A stretch of 64,000 bases of DNA from Chloroflexota bacterium. GTDB lineage: Bacteria > Chloroflexota > Anaerolineae > Aggregatilineales > Phototrophicaceae. The notes under the pieces are model-generated. The model was not told the DNA's origin. It made no database searches and saw only the letters and a program-made list of their open reading frames with translations. Positions 1 through 9,232 of the stretch are shown here, one piece after another. Made by a program: the position numbers and the translations under genes. The DNA is taken from contig JAPOYU010000168.1 of NCBI GenBank assembly GCA_026706395.1, positions 24,432 to 88,431 on the forward strand. Direction: 5' to 3'. Position 1 is the first letter of the stretch; the number at the start of each line of letters is the position of its first letter.

Positions 1-3000
1 CAGCGCAAGCGGATGGAGAAGCGTCGAAGCTTCCGCGTCGAATTGGACCAATGGCGTCACATTTCGCCAGTTAGCCGCACACTGGTTTATTTCTTGCGGG
101 ATCATACTTGGCACGTCTCCATCCCCGATGCCGTATTCCCAGATCATCGAAGCGAAGTCCTTGCGGATGTAGACATGCATGCGATCGGACACCGGCCAGT
201 TCGTCAGCGAGAAATCCTTGCCGGTCGCTTCGCCATATAGCTCATAGTCGCGCGACCACCAGATGTCGAATATACCTTTTCGCAGCGCAGCTGCATCGGT
301 GTTTTGGGGAGAGAAATCGAGCACGTTGAAGATTCGCTGCGGCGTCAGCCTGAAGTATTCTTGCATCGGCCACCACATGCGCATGTGGTCGCGGCGTATG
401 TATCGATCTTCCAGAATCGGCTCGACATCTCCCCGATGCCCCGAGCCGACCACTACAAAGATCGCGTCCTCGGTATTCTGCACCGTCGGGTTGCCGCCGA
501 CGAAAACAGCATCGGTGAAGTTGCGGAAATACCAACTGTAAGGCCAAGACACTTCATCATCGTAAACAAACTTGAGATCCAGGCCATCCGTCATGCGCAG
601 GCTCATCTCTTCGATGTCATCCAAGACCCATTTAATTGCCGGTCCGGCATGCGCATAGACAAGAAACTCTGTAGGAAGGTCATAATTGATGAAGGACGCC
701 ATCCATGCGGCGCGGAAGGTGAGCAAACCGAGCAAACTGAAGACGGCCACCGCCAGAATGCGCCGAATATGCATCCAGCTTGATTGGCGCGTAAGCCGCA
801 GCAATACGTAGCCCAAGCTCAGCGCGATGATTAAAGACGCCAGCCAGGAATAGGTGAGTTCCAGCTGGGTTTTCGCAAGACCTATGAATGGAGGATCGCC
901 GCCGATCAGTGCGCCAAGGACTTGAGCCAAGCTGACTAGGAACAAGGGCGACAGCAAGAGCGCCAGCCAGCCGCGCGCGAGAAACTGCGATTTACTGATG
1001 CGTGAGAAGACGCCGCCGAAATACCAGGCCGTGATCAGAATCATCGGCGTTGTAAGATGTGTGCCGAGCCAAGGCATCTTCTCGCCCGCCAAGGAGTATC
1101 CGACCAGATTGAGTATCGCCCACCAGGCAAGCAGAAGCAGAAAGGGCAGACGGGTTAGTTTGTCATTGTCTTGCGCCGACTCACGGCCATCGGCACTCGG
1201 CGGTGTCTCAACTTCTCTTTCGCTTGTGGATGGAGTCTCGTCGTCGCCTGTATCCGCTGCGGTTGCGGCATCAACAATCGCAGTCGCGGTATTGGTATCG
1301 CGGTCATCAGGGTCCGCGGCAGCATCGAAATACGCTCCGAGTTCCGCTTCAACTTGTTGTCTGCGGATGTTTTCGAGTTCAATCAGACGTTTTCGCCGCG
1401 ATTTCCAAAAGCAGGTGACGCCGGCAAACATGGCGGTGATTGAGCCAATGATCGGCAGGAATTCGTATGTCGGCATAATGAGCAGCATGTAGTAATACTG
1501 CGGCTGGCTGCCTCTACGTACGCCCTGCTGTTCGAGCCAATAGCCCAGGCTGTAAATCATCCCCGTGCCAAGACCGGCGATATTTGTAAACGCGCTGGTG
1601 AAGAAAAAGGCAAACAGAATATGGAATATCGCCGAGGAAATCAGCCAGCGCTTCCAGTTCCATGTAAGCCCGACGACAAGCGAGAGCAGAAGCAGGGGCG
1701 CGAAAACGGACAGACCGACAAGGAATTGACCGATCTGCGCTGCGCTACTCAAACTGGGGAGATTCCCCAACAAGTTGTAGACAGCTTCTGGAAGCGAGCC
1801 GGCCAAAGCGGCAAAGTCGCTGCTTGAGCCGCCCATCACGCGGGTGAACAGGGCGGTGGTCCATGGCAATACCAGTGTGAGCATGAGGACCAGCAGGTCC
1901 ACTTCGGGGAATCGGTAAAGAAAGCCCCAGAAACTGCCGTCCGCAGCTTTATCTTCTGCCGCAATTAATTCAGCAGCGGCAGTCTGTCGGGCATTTCGGA
2001 TCAAATATACAGCCACGGCAATCGCAATCAGCCACAGAGCAGCGGTCGGCGCCCATCGGATTGCGGCGCCCTCCGCCGTGTCTAGAGCGTCGGCCGAGCC
2101 GGAATCAGGGACGGTTGGCTCGGCTGTCTCTGCAGGACTGGGAAAATGCGACAGTTCTTCAATGAACAGGAGGCAGCCGGCGGTGATAAAAGCCAGCAGC
2201 AATATCAGCAGGACTTCGCGCCAGGGAATGCGGCTCAAGCGATCGCGGAAGGCGTATAGAGCGGTCGAAACAAGTACGAACACTCCACAGAGTATGGAAG
2301 CAGTCATCCAGCTAAACCAACTGGACCGTTCCAAGTCTGACAGACTGGCAAAGGGTGTGCCTCTGCCGGCGATGATCTCAGCGGGAATGATATCGACTAC
2401 GATATACATGCCGAGCGTTATCACGCCCCCGAGCAGGATGCCGAGCACAATCGACTGGAACAAGTATCGGCCGCGCAAGTCGTAGTGATGCTGCGCCAGC
2501 CGGACCAGAAAATAGATCGTAAGGAAGCTGCCAAAAATGGCGATGTAGATGAAAGCGGTCTCTTTCGAGCCCAAGTTGAGGATCATTGCCCCCGCAAACA
2601 GGTATAGCCACATGCCGCGGCGGCGGAAACGCGGCGGACCATCAAGGTACATTAGAATGCAGTGCGCCATAACCATGGCAAAGAAGATCGATGGCGTATC
2701 GTGCCGGATATAACGGTTGTAATACATCAGCAGAGGCGAGATCAGCAGCATGAGGCAAGCCAGCAGCGCGCCCCACTTGCCAAGCCACCTGCGCCAGAGC
2801 AGGGGCAGCATCACCATCATGACACCGAGCACGGCAGTGTAGAGCCGTCCGGTGAAGTCGCTATCGCCAAATAGAAAGAAGGAGAAGGCGGTCGCGTGAA
2901 ACAGCACTGGACCGTGCATCAGTGGCGTATGCTGGAAATTGCCCTCGTTATAGAGATTATAAGAAAAGCGCGTATGCAGGCTTTCGTCGTGGCTCATCAC

Positions 3001-3144
3001 ACGCGTATCCAGCATGTGAAACCGCGTGAAGACCGCAAAAAGAAAGATAAGGATGTAGGCTGCAAGCTCCCAATTTACCGGGAAGCGTCGGGACAAGGCG
3101 TGGCTTAAGACATTGTCTTCCTGCTGATTGGGACTTGTAATCAT
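1..3144 (-). CDS. TIGR03663/Agl23-like multi-pass membrane glycosyltransferase, C-terminus cut by window edge
   Basis: The reading frame opens at an ATG at 3144 and runs without a stop to base 1, giving 1048 residues; the C-terminus lies outside the window. After about 28 soluble residues it becomes strongly hydrophobic with many membrane segments. The first external loop has the acidic motif S-H-D-E-S-L-H (D53, E54), followed by the short motif PLMHGP. This arrangement is characteristic of the TIGR03663 family (flippase-associated Agl23-like, GT-C fold) shared by Chloroflexota and archaea. A soluble acidic and Thr/Ser-rich linker lies mid-protein, followed by more membrane segments and a soluble C-terminal part. 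By analogy it would move or transfer lipid-linked sugars at the outer membrane face. It is the last visible gene of a long minus-strand block, 48 bp after the anti-sigma-like gene. The family call is fairly secure; the substrate is unknown. Confidence 0.8.
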   Translation of the reverse strand, partial: MITSPNQQEDNVLSHALSRRFPVNWELAAYILIFLFAVFTRFHMLDTRVMSHDESLHTRFSYNLYNEGNFQHTPLMHGPVLFHATAFSFFLFGDSDFTGRLYTAVLGVMMVMLPLLWRRWLGKWGALLACLMLLISPLLMYYNRYIRHDTPSIFFAMVMAHCILMYLDGPPRFRRRGMWLYLFAGAMILNLGSKETAFIYIAIFGSFLTIYFLVRLAQHHYDLRGRYLFQSIVLGILLGGVITLGMYIVVDIIPAEIIAGRGTPFASLSDLERSSWFSWMTASILCGVFVLVSTALYAFRDRLSRIPWREVLLILLLAFITAGCLLFIEELSHFPSPAETAEPTVPDSGSADALDTAEGAAIRWAPTAALWLIAIAVAVYLIRNARQTAAAELIAAEDKAADGSFWGFLYRFPEVDLLVLMLTLVLPWTTALFTRVMGGSSSDFAALAGSLPEAVYNLLGNLPSLSSAAQIGQFLVGLSVFAPLLLLSLVVGLTWNWKRWLISSAIFHILFAFFFTSAFTNIAGLGTGMIYSLGYWLEQQGVRRGSQPQYYYMLLIMPTYEFLPIIGSITAMFAGVTCFWKSRRKRLIELENIRRQQVEAELGAYFDAAADPDDRDTNTATAIVDAATAADTGDDETPSTSEREVETPPSADGRESAQDNDKLTRLPFLLLLAWWAILNLVGYSLAGEKMPWLGTHLTTPMILITAWYFGGVFSRISKSQFLARGWLALLLSPLFLVSLAQVLGALIGGDPPFIGLAKTQLELTYSWLASLIIALSLGYVLLRLTRQSSWMHIRRILAVAVFSLLGLLTFRAAWMASFINYDLPTEFLVYAHAGPAIKWVLDDIEEMSLRMTDGLDLKFVYDDEVSWPYSWYFRNFTDAVFVGGNPTVQNTEDAIFVVVGSGHRGDVEPILEDRYIRRDHMRMWWPMQEYFRLTPQRIFNVLDFSPQNTDAAALRKGIFDIWWSRDYELYGEATGKDFSLTNWPVSDRMHVYIRKDFASMIWEYGIGDGDVPSMIPQEINQCAANWRNVTPLVQFDAEASTLLHPLAL

Positions 3145-3192
3145 TTCGAGTCAATCAGTGATGAATGAAATGTCTGCGTGACCGAATCACGT

Positions 3193-3723
3193 TCAAAACC
3201 TCGGTGACGGCGTATTCTGCAACAGCGGTACAAGCTGGCGCGAATTGGGTTGGCTGGTCGCGCCAACAAAGACAGTCTGAGACGAGTGAACAGCAGGCGT
3301 ACGAACAATCGCGGCGTATCGTGGCAAATGCGGCAATTCGATCATGAAGAGCGATGATTGAACTCCGATTATCATCGGCAGCAGCAGGGCGACGGTGATG
3401 GCAATGATGGCCAGGCCATAACTGAAATTCAGGCTGGAACGCGAACCGAAATCGGGGAAAGAATGTGGACGAGTTTGAGGCTGCCGCAAGTCCATCTGCA
3501 GCGAGGACCATATCTGATCAAGTTTGGCCGAAGCCGGGTGACCGAGGGTTGCGAGACTGTGCTCCAGTCTGTAGGCGAATTCTCGGTGATTCATATATTC
3601 GCGGTAACAGTCTTCACATTCGTCAATATAGCGCGCCACACGCCGCCGCACGGGATCCGCGAGATCGCCGCTGACGAAGCGCGCCATAAGCACTTTGCAA
3701 AAGCGATACTTAAACCTGACCAT
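3193..3723 (-). CDS. Anti-sigma-factor-like membrane protein with degenerate zinc motif
   Basis: This 176-residue protein starts 28 bp after the stop of an ECF sigma factor gene, the usual position of a cognate anti-sigma factor. The N-terminal part (about 1-60) resembles the ZAS-type anti-sigma domain. The C-x2-C pair is present (C36, C39), but the residue four before C36, normally the zinc-binding His of H-x3-C-x2-C, is Tyr32. One membrane helix is visible at about 100-120, followed by a Ser/Pro-rich tail of about 55 residues outside the membrane. The expected role is to hold the sigma factor at the membrane until an envelope signal arrives. The ribosome site AAGGGA lies a few bases before the ATG. 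The missing His means zinc binding may be lost or use another ligand. Assignment rests mainly on position and topology. Confidence 0.7.
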   Translation of the reverse strand: MVRFKYRFCKVLMARFVSGDLADPVRRRVARYIDECEDCYREYMNHREFAYRLEHSLATLGHPASAKLDQIWSSLQMDLRQPQTRPHSFPDFGSRSSLNFSYGLAIIAITVALLLPMIIGVQSSLFMIELPHLPRYAAIVRTPAVHSSQTVFVGATSQPNSRQLVPLLQNTPSPRF

Positions 3724-3751
3724 TTGTCCCTTCGCGTTTCAGCGGCTCCCT

Positions 3752-4357
3752 TTAGTGAACGCGCAAGAGCTCTTCCAGCAGCCCCAGCCCCACCGGCTGC
3801 AGGGACTCCCGAAGGCGTTGGTGACCCAGACGGACGCGGCTTTCGGCAGTCTTTTGCGGGCAGCCCATCACTTCGGATATCTCTCGGTACGTCATGCCTT
3901 GTCCATAGCGCAAGACAATGGCCTCACGCAGACGAGGCGATAATTCGAGTAGCGCTTTGGAGATGGACTCGCTGGCGTCGCGTCTGATAACAGCGGCTTC
4001 GGGCGCTTCTGAGGGAGGCGCCTTCAGCTCCAAACCCAGCCACTGGGTTATATCGACAGTGAGGAAGCGTTTGCGTCGGTAGGTGTTGCGGCAGCGGCTG
4101 ACGGCGATCGTGTACAGCCAGGTCTTCAATGATGCCTTGCCCGAATCATAGCGGTGCAGATTTTTGAAAGCATACAGAAAGGACTCTTGCAGGATGTCTT
4201 CCGCATCTTGCTCATTCATCAGCAGGCTGTAACACAAGCGATAAAGGCTGGCGGCAAAACGATCATAGAGTTCCGCATAGCCGTTCTGATCGCCGCCAAG
4301 GGCACGCTGGATTATGGCGTCTATCTCTGCGCGCGCATTTGCTCGCTTGTCAGTCAT
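3752..4357 (-). CDS. ECF-type RNA polymerase sigma-70 family factor
   Basis: A 201-residue extracytoplasmic-function sigma factor. Region 2 is clear at about 25-95: the D-A-E-D-I-L-Q-E motif binds core polymerase, and the aromatic-rich stretch after it contacts the -10 element. A variable linker follows at about 100-125. Region 4 at about 135-190 contains the helix-turn-helix beginning Y-R-E-I-S-E-V-M-G, which reads the -35 element. Length is typical of the family. An AGGA ribosome site lies five bases before the ATG. The gene sits between a GT39-like membrane protein (66 bp upstream) and its probable anti-sigma partner (28 bp downstream). That placement suggests it answers to envelope or surface-glycan status and may control the cluster; this is inference from position only. 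Confidence 0.92.
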   Translation of the reverse strand: MTDKRANARAEIDAIIQRALGGDQNGYAELYDRFAASLYRLCYSLLMNEQDAEDILQESFLYAFKNLHRYDSGKASLKTWLYTIAVSRCRNTYRRKRFLTVDITQWLGLELKAPPSEAPEAAVIRRDASESISKALLELSPRLREAIVLRYGQGMTYREISEVMGCPQKTAESRVRLGHQRLRESLQPVGLGLLEELLRVH

Positions 4358-4423
4358 AGTTCCTCACTTGCGGTGAATCATTCACTGACACTTCTCATTC
4401 TACACCGTGGCCAGGCAACATCC

Positions 4424-6433
4424 TTAGCTCTGATTCCGATCTGCCGGATTTGCACCATTATATACGTCTTGCCGAAGCCACAGTATGACAGTTTCGTCTT
4501 CGATGATCGAGCGGTCAAGGCGCCCTTGGGACCACCATGCAGCCATGTCCCATACATCGATTTTAGCAAGCGACGAACGACGGCGAAGGATGAATCGCTG
4601 GCCCACGTAGTCGCTGGCGAGATCGCTCGCCTCATGTTCAGCGTCCCGCATCAGCACGATTCGCTCGCCTGCCGCTGCTGCGGCGAAGTTTTCGAAACGC
4701 GCATTCGGGAAGTCGCGTACAAGCCAGGCAAGTAACCCGCTGTCGTTCACGACTCCGTGGTCGTCTGTTACGATCGCAATGTCAACCGTTGGGAAACCGG
4801 AGGTTTCACGATCCGCCAGCTCGTATAGCGTATCGCGCAAGAGATAGGCATCCCTGGCCACAGCGTGTTCACGCCACAGGCCGTCAGGTATTTCAGCGTT
4901 ATGAACGGTGGCTTGCCATGCGCCTCCAAGGCCAGAGATGAGCAATACCCAGAAGAATCCGATTCCGGTCCCTTGCAAGCATGTGCCCAAGCCCCAGAAA
5001 TTCGCCACCATCAAGAACAGAATCAGACTTACGATCGACGTCATGATGAGCAGCCCCAAGCCTTGCAAGAGTCGAAGCTGTGGTGCTTCGCCCAGCAGCG
5101 TCATCACCTCACCGAGGCTTGAGCCCGCGGGTAAACTTCCCAACAGGCGGGCGACCTGCATGAACTGTACCGAGATAACAAACAGACAGAGCAGCACACC
5201 CGCAGAGATGGCCCATTTCGCCCACCAGAACTGCGTCGTATAGAGCATGCCTTCGTCTTCAACGTCGATGTCCGGGTCCGGCCGCCATCTGAGAATCATA
5301 ACGCGACGATTGACGATGAGCTGCGTTATGCCGTAACTGGCCAGCAAGGATAATGGCAGGACCACCCAAAGCGCGTCGGAGGCGCGCGCTCCCGGATAAA
5401 GCATCAGTCCAAGTGTGCCGAGGGCGGCCCATGCAGCCGCGAAGCGATCGACATAGGTGACATCGCCGTGTTTCCAGAGAAGCCAGGCCCCGCCGCAGGC
5501 AAAGACAATCAGCAGCGGTTCTTGCAGTATCAGCGTGGCGAACCCTAGCGGGATTCCGTCCGTCGACGCGCTTGATGAAATACCGCTCGAAGATGTCTCG
5601 ATTAATTGACTTATGGTCCGCAATCCAGACGGGTTCAGCATAAAGAGCGTGGCGGATACAGCAGCGACGAAGAACGGGATCGCCAGAATTCGGGCGAAAG
5701 GAAACACCTTCAGTTGTTTGACGGCCAGTTGGAGAATATCATCGCCGGGCAATTCAAGACGTTGCGGGGCGCTTAGAGCAGTTCGCCATACGGCTAGCCA
5801 GCCTGAAGCGATCAAGATAATGAACAAGGGTATTCCGGAAGGGCTGGACAAGAGAAGCATGAATGTGACGAATACGCTTGCCCAAGCGGCATCTCGCATT
5901 CGCTGGCTATACCAATAGCGCCTGATCATCCAGACCGCCAGGACGGTAAACAGCAGCATGAAACTTGTTCCATCCGCCGCGCGCGATGCAGCTAGAGGAA
6001 CGGTTAGGAAAGAAAGCAGAACAGTCCACAGGAACGTTCTCGTCAAGCCGAGACTGCTGCGGAATAGCAGTGGAGTTAGAGCAAGAGCGAAGCCGGCCAG
6101 CGCTGTACCGATGCGCGCATTGAATTCGCTGGCGCCCCCCAGAGAAAACATCAGCAACTGGGTGATGTAGGTGAGCGGGCTGCGCGCTGAAACAAATTCG
6201 CCTGGCGCGTCATCTTCGAGGGTATGCCGGGCATGTAAAGATTGCTTTGCCTCGAAGTCAGTAATTGGCACGGTGTCCAGCAGAGTGACACGGAGCCACA
6301 ATGAAAGCATGGCAACCGCCGCATAAGCCAACCATTCGGCCGGGATACGCTGCGGCAAGGCAAGCAGGCGCTCTTCGTTATTGGCGCGTGAGCCTGCGCT
6401 CTCAGGCGCAGTCAATTGATCGTTTGTCGCCAT
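4424..6433 (-). CDS. GT39-like (PMT/ArnT superfamily) multi-pass membrane protein
   Basis: A 669-residue membrane protein with a soluble N-terminus of about 32 residues and then many hydrophobic segments. The first loop after membrane segment 1 holds an acidic motif, T-D-F-E-A-K, followed by S-L-H-A-R-H. This is the position of the catalytic Asp/Glu pair in GT-C glycosyltransferases of the PMT/ArnT type. The C-terminal 140 residues are soluble and probably extracytoplasmic. It lies in the surface-glycan block, 57 bp after the stand-alone DUF2298 gene and 66 bp before the sigma factor gene. Expected role: transfer of a sugar from a polyprenyl-phosphate carrier outside the membrane. It is shorter and more divergent than the Agl23-like protein at the start of the window; the exact subfamily is not certain. 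Confidence 0.72.
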   Translation of the reverse strand: MATNDQLTAPESAGSRANNEERLLALPQRIPAEWLAYAAVAMLSLWLRVTLLDTVPITDFEAKQSLHARHTLEDDAPGEFVSARSPLTYITQLLMFSLGGASEFNARIGTALAGFALALTPLLFRSSLGLTRTFLWTVLLSFLTVPLAASRAADGTSFMLLFTVLAVWMIRRYWYSQRMRDAAWASVFVTFMLLLSSPSGIPLFIILIASGWLAVWRTALSAPQRLELPGDDILQLAVKQLKVFPFARILAIPFFVAAVSATLFMLNPSGLRTISQLIETSSSGISSSASTDGIPLGFATLILQEPLLIVFACGGAWLLWKHGDVTYVDRFAAAWAALGTLGLMLYPGARASDALWVVLPLSLLASYGITQLIVNRRVMILRWRPDPDIDVEDEGMLYTTQFWWAKWAISAGVLLCLFVISVQFMQVARLLGSLPAGSSLGEVMTLLGEAPQLRLLQGLGLLIMTSIVSLILFLMVANFWGLGTCLQGTGIGFFWVLLISGLGGAWQATVHNAEIPDGLWREHAVARDAYLLRDTLYELADRETSGFPTVDIAIVTDDHGVVNDSGLLAWLVRDFPNARFENFAAAAAGERIVLMRDAEHEASDLASDYVGQRFILRRRSSLAKIDVWDMAAWWSQGRLDRSIIEDETVILWLRQDVYNGANPADRNQS

Positions 6434-6490
6434 AGGCGGAAACCATCAGTTTTGGAGTCGCGCGCTTCATCGTTCCCCAACATCGTCGGC

Positions 6491-9232
6491 TTAGTTGCCG
6501 GCATAAAAGATTCGCGATGAACCAGATTCACATTGTACCGGAAAATGATCCAGGAATTTCTCTTCGCCTTCACTGCCGTAGATCCGCCTTTCCGTAGAGC
6601 CGTACATAAGGTGCGTGATCTGGTAGCGGTCGATGATCGGCAGAATGTAGTCCAATTCATAGCGCGTGTACAAGTCCCTTATGTCTGCCGCCCGCGAACC
6701 GACGATATCGGGGTAGGTGGCGCCGCGCCATTGACGCTCGTGATTCTCCCATCCCAGGATTATGGGGATGCCTGTCAAGGCGCCGACGCGGCCAAACGCA
6801 ATGTTGTAGGCTTCGCCCACGGCCTCGGCGACAACAGCGCTACGACGATCGACGGCGTCGCGCAGACAATTAATGACTTGCTGATCATCGTGTGAAAGTA
6901 AACCGCGAGCGCCGTCCAAAGTGAGCGGCTCGCTGATGATTGTCCCGTTGCCGTCAAAGATCGCGATGCCGGCGATATCAGCCCGCAGCAGATCCGATTC
7001 CTGTGCGTCGACAAGCTTCACGCGCGAGTAGAGCACAGTACCCGGCGCGATGACTTCGCCATTGTGGACGTGGCGAATCGCGCCGGTCCATGAAGCGGGC
7101 GGCGCAAAGCGCCTGTGCTCAGTGGCGTACTCTCGACCAGTTTCAACCAATGCTCGGTGTTTTATACCGACAATCGTATAGGAGATTCCAGCCAGGATCG
7201 CAAGCGCAACCAATGCAGCGAGCGCCAGACGAATAAAACCATGCGGCTTGGCCAGGCTTCGATCGTTCAGCAGGCTGTAAACCGCATAGGCAGAGGCGAT
7301 ACTCCAAAGCGCCCATGCCTGAAAGTAAAGCTTGAATACCGTGTTTATCCTGACGAAGAAGTTATCCTTCAGGTAAAAGAACTCGCAGAATAGAGCCAGG
7401 CAAAGACCCATGCCAATGAGCAGCAAAGCGAAACCAGTGGCGGGCGGATACTTGATCCAGGTGATTGCGACTTCGCCAAGTCGATCGGCATGTTTTCTGG
7501 CGGGAAACAGGCGCGCCGCAACCGCTGAAATGCCAAGGACAAGCAGAATGGCGGTGAGGCCGTATTCAATTCGCCGCTGCGCGAGCTTTCGAATCAGGTT
7601 GCCAAAGTCACTGTCTGGGCTATATAGGTTGCCGACGATGGATCCTCCGGGATTGCTAATGGCAAGCAGCGCGCCCAAAACGGTCATCAGAAGCAACATA
7701 GTCGCCAGCAAGCCAAAGCCCAAACTTAGCCCGAGGCGCCAATTGATGCGGCTCAGCCGATGCCCGCGCCATGATTCAACCGCCAGGTAAAGCAGCAAGA
7801 TGACGAGCAAGGGGCCAAACATGATAAAGAAATGGCGAAACAGCGACGGGTGCAGCAGATTCGGCAGGATGCCGCCGGCTTGAGAACGCAATCCGACCCA
7901 ATAGGGCAGGTAGGCAATCGCTGCAATCAGCGTCAACTTCCCGCCAAACTTCGCCGTCTCCAGCCAGTCCGTCCGCGAAAGTTTCCCAGGCTCGCCCGTG
8001 ATAAGGCGGCGCAGCGCCTCCGCCCCGGCCAGCCCCGCCAGAAACGTCGGAGCATCCCAGGCGTTCAGGAAGGCCAGTCCTCCGACCGCGAATCCATAGA
8101 CGATCGTCGATAATGCGGTTGGCGGACGGGGATCCAGCACAATGGCAAGCATCAATGCGATTGCGCTGACGACAAATGGCAGAGCGAGGACATGAGGATG
8201 GTTATCAGCGAGTAAAAAGCTAAAAGCGGGGAACTCGCCAATTGGTTGAATCCCGGTTAAGCGGCCGTCGAGGTCGAAATCTGTGGGAACGCGACTGGCG
8301 TTGAACCACCACCAATGCCGCCATCTTGATGTATCGGATATCAGGCTGGCGTCTGTGACTTGCTCGTAGTTGATTGACTCGAGATCAGCAAGTTTCTGGG
8401 TGCGCCAGAATTCCAGATAAGATCGCGGCATCGCGCGGGTTTGGAGTGGCGCTTCAATTAGCGCGAATTGGAAATTGCCCATCAGCACCAACATCAGCAT
8501 CGCCAGCAATCCTGTCGCGAAGGCCCCGACCCGTGATAGCAAGTTCCGGGGCATGCTCGGCGCAATGCCTACAGCGCGCGATCGAACCAGATTGTAAGCC
8601 ACGCCGAACGCTGCCATTCCAGTCAGCGAAAACATCGAGGCGTTCGTGAGATTGAAACCGATCGTGCTGCTGATGCCGCTCAATGAGGAAAGCGCCGCCG
8701 ACATGATATAGCCCATGTAGTAGTAGCTGACGGCGTAGCCGGACATCCAGGGGTCATTGGGCGGAAAGCTGGCGCTGCGCTGCGCGGCGCTAAGAAAAGC
8801 TAATTCCATCGGCTTCTCAGTACCGGCCAAGCCGTTCTGGTGCGCTCGATACAGCGCCCAACCGAAGAATAGAATCGCAAAGAGCAACTCGGTCAGGACC
8901 ACAAGACTACGGTTGTCGCGCCACCAATTGACGAGGGAAGCAACTTCTCCACCCCGCCCATAGAGCGCGAGAGAGGCTGAAAGCACGAGCAGCCAACTCA
9001 GCATAATGCTGCCGGGCGAGTTGTCGAGAAAGCCGCAGCTGGCCAGCAGCCAGAAGACCCAGGTAACAAACAGCAGTCCCAGTATTCGCGCGGTGGTGTA
9101 CCCGCGGTCGGGCAACGCGCCGAATACTCGGAAGCAGAAGGGCAAGGCCGCCAGACCAGCCAGCGTTATCCAGAGCCACCAGGCAAGCAGCAGGTGTCCT
9201 TCTCGGCTGAGCCAATCAAGCAAGATGATCAT
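6491..9232 (-). CDS. DUF2298 (Chlor_Arch_YYY-type) giant membrane protein
   Basis: A 913-residue, almost wholly membrane-embedded protein. The DUF2298 signature is visible: T-E-K-P-M-E at about 138-143, then the F-P-P-N-D-P-W stretch near 156-162, and the tyrosine run S-Y-Y-Y-M-G-Y near 169-175 that gives the YYY name. The conserved N-H-P-H motif comes later in a loop. About 180 C-terminal residues form a soluble region. This family is restricted largely to Chloroflexota and archaea; no biochemical function is established, but it accompanies Agl23-like and other GT-C proteins. The start overlaps the end of the 1946-residue upstream gene by four bases (ATGA), so the two are translationally coupled. 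The same signature occurs in the C-terminal half of that neighbour, so the two DUF2298 units are paralogues. Confidence 0.85.
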   Translation of the reverse strand: MIILLDWLSREGHLLLAWWLWITLAGLAALPFCFRVFGALPDRGYTTARILGLLFVTWVFWLLASCGFLDNSPGSIMLSWLLVLSASLALYGRGGEVASLVNWWRDNRSLVVLTELLFAILFFGWALYRAHQNGLAGTEKPMELAFLSAAQRSASFPPNDPWMSGYAVSYYYMGYIMSAALSSLSGISSTIGFNLTNASMFSLTGMAAFGVAYNLVRSRAVGIAPSMPRNLLSRVGAFATGLLAMLMLVLMGNFQFALIEAPLQTRAMPRSYLEFWRTQKLADLESINYEQVTDASLISDTSRWRHWWWFNASRVPTDFDLDGRLTGIQPIGEFPAFSFLLADNHPHVLALPFVVSAIALMLAIVLDPRPPTALSTIVYGFAVGGLAFLNAWDAPTFLAGLAGAEALRRLITGEPGKLSRTDWLETAKFGGKLTLIAAIAYLPYWVGLRSQAGGILPNLLHPSLFRHFFIMFGPLLVILLLYLAVESWRGHRLSRINWRLGLSLGFGLLATMLLLMTVLGALLAISNPGGSIVGNLYSPDSDFGNLIRKLAQRRIEYGLTAILLVLGISAVAARLFPARKHADRLGEVAITWIKYPPATGFALLLIGMGLCLALFCEFFYLKDNFFVRINTVFKLYFQAWALWSIASAYAVYSLLNDRSLAKPHGFIRLALAALVALAILAGISYTIVGIKHRALVETGREYATEHRRFAPPASWTGAIRHVHNGEVIAPGTVLYSRVKLVDAQESDLLRADIAGIAIFDGNGTIISEPLTLDGARGLLSHDDQQVINCLRDAVDRRSAVVAEAVGEAYNIAFGRVGALTGIPIILGWENHERQWRGATYPDIVGSRAADIRDLYTRYELDYILPIIDRYQITHLMYGSTERRIYGSEGEEKFLDHFPVQCESGSSRIFYAGN

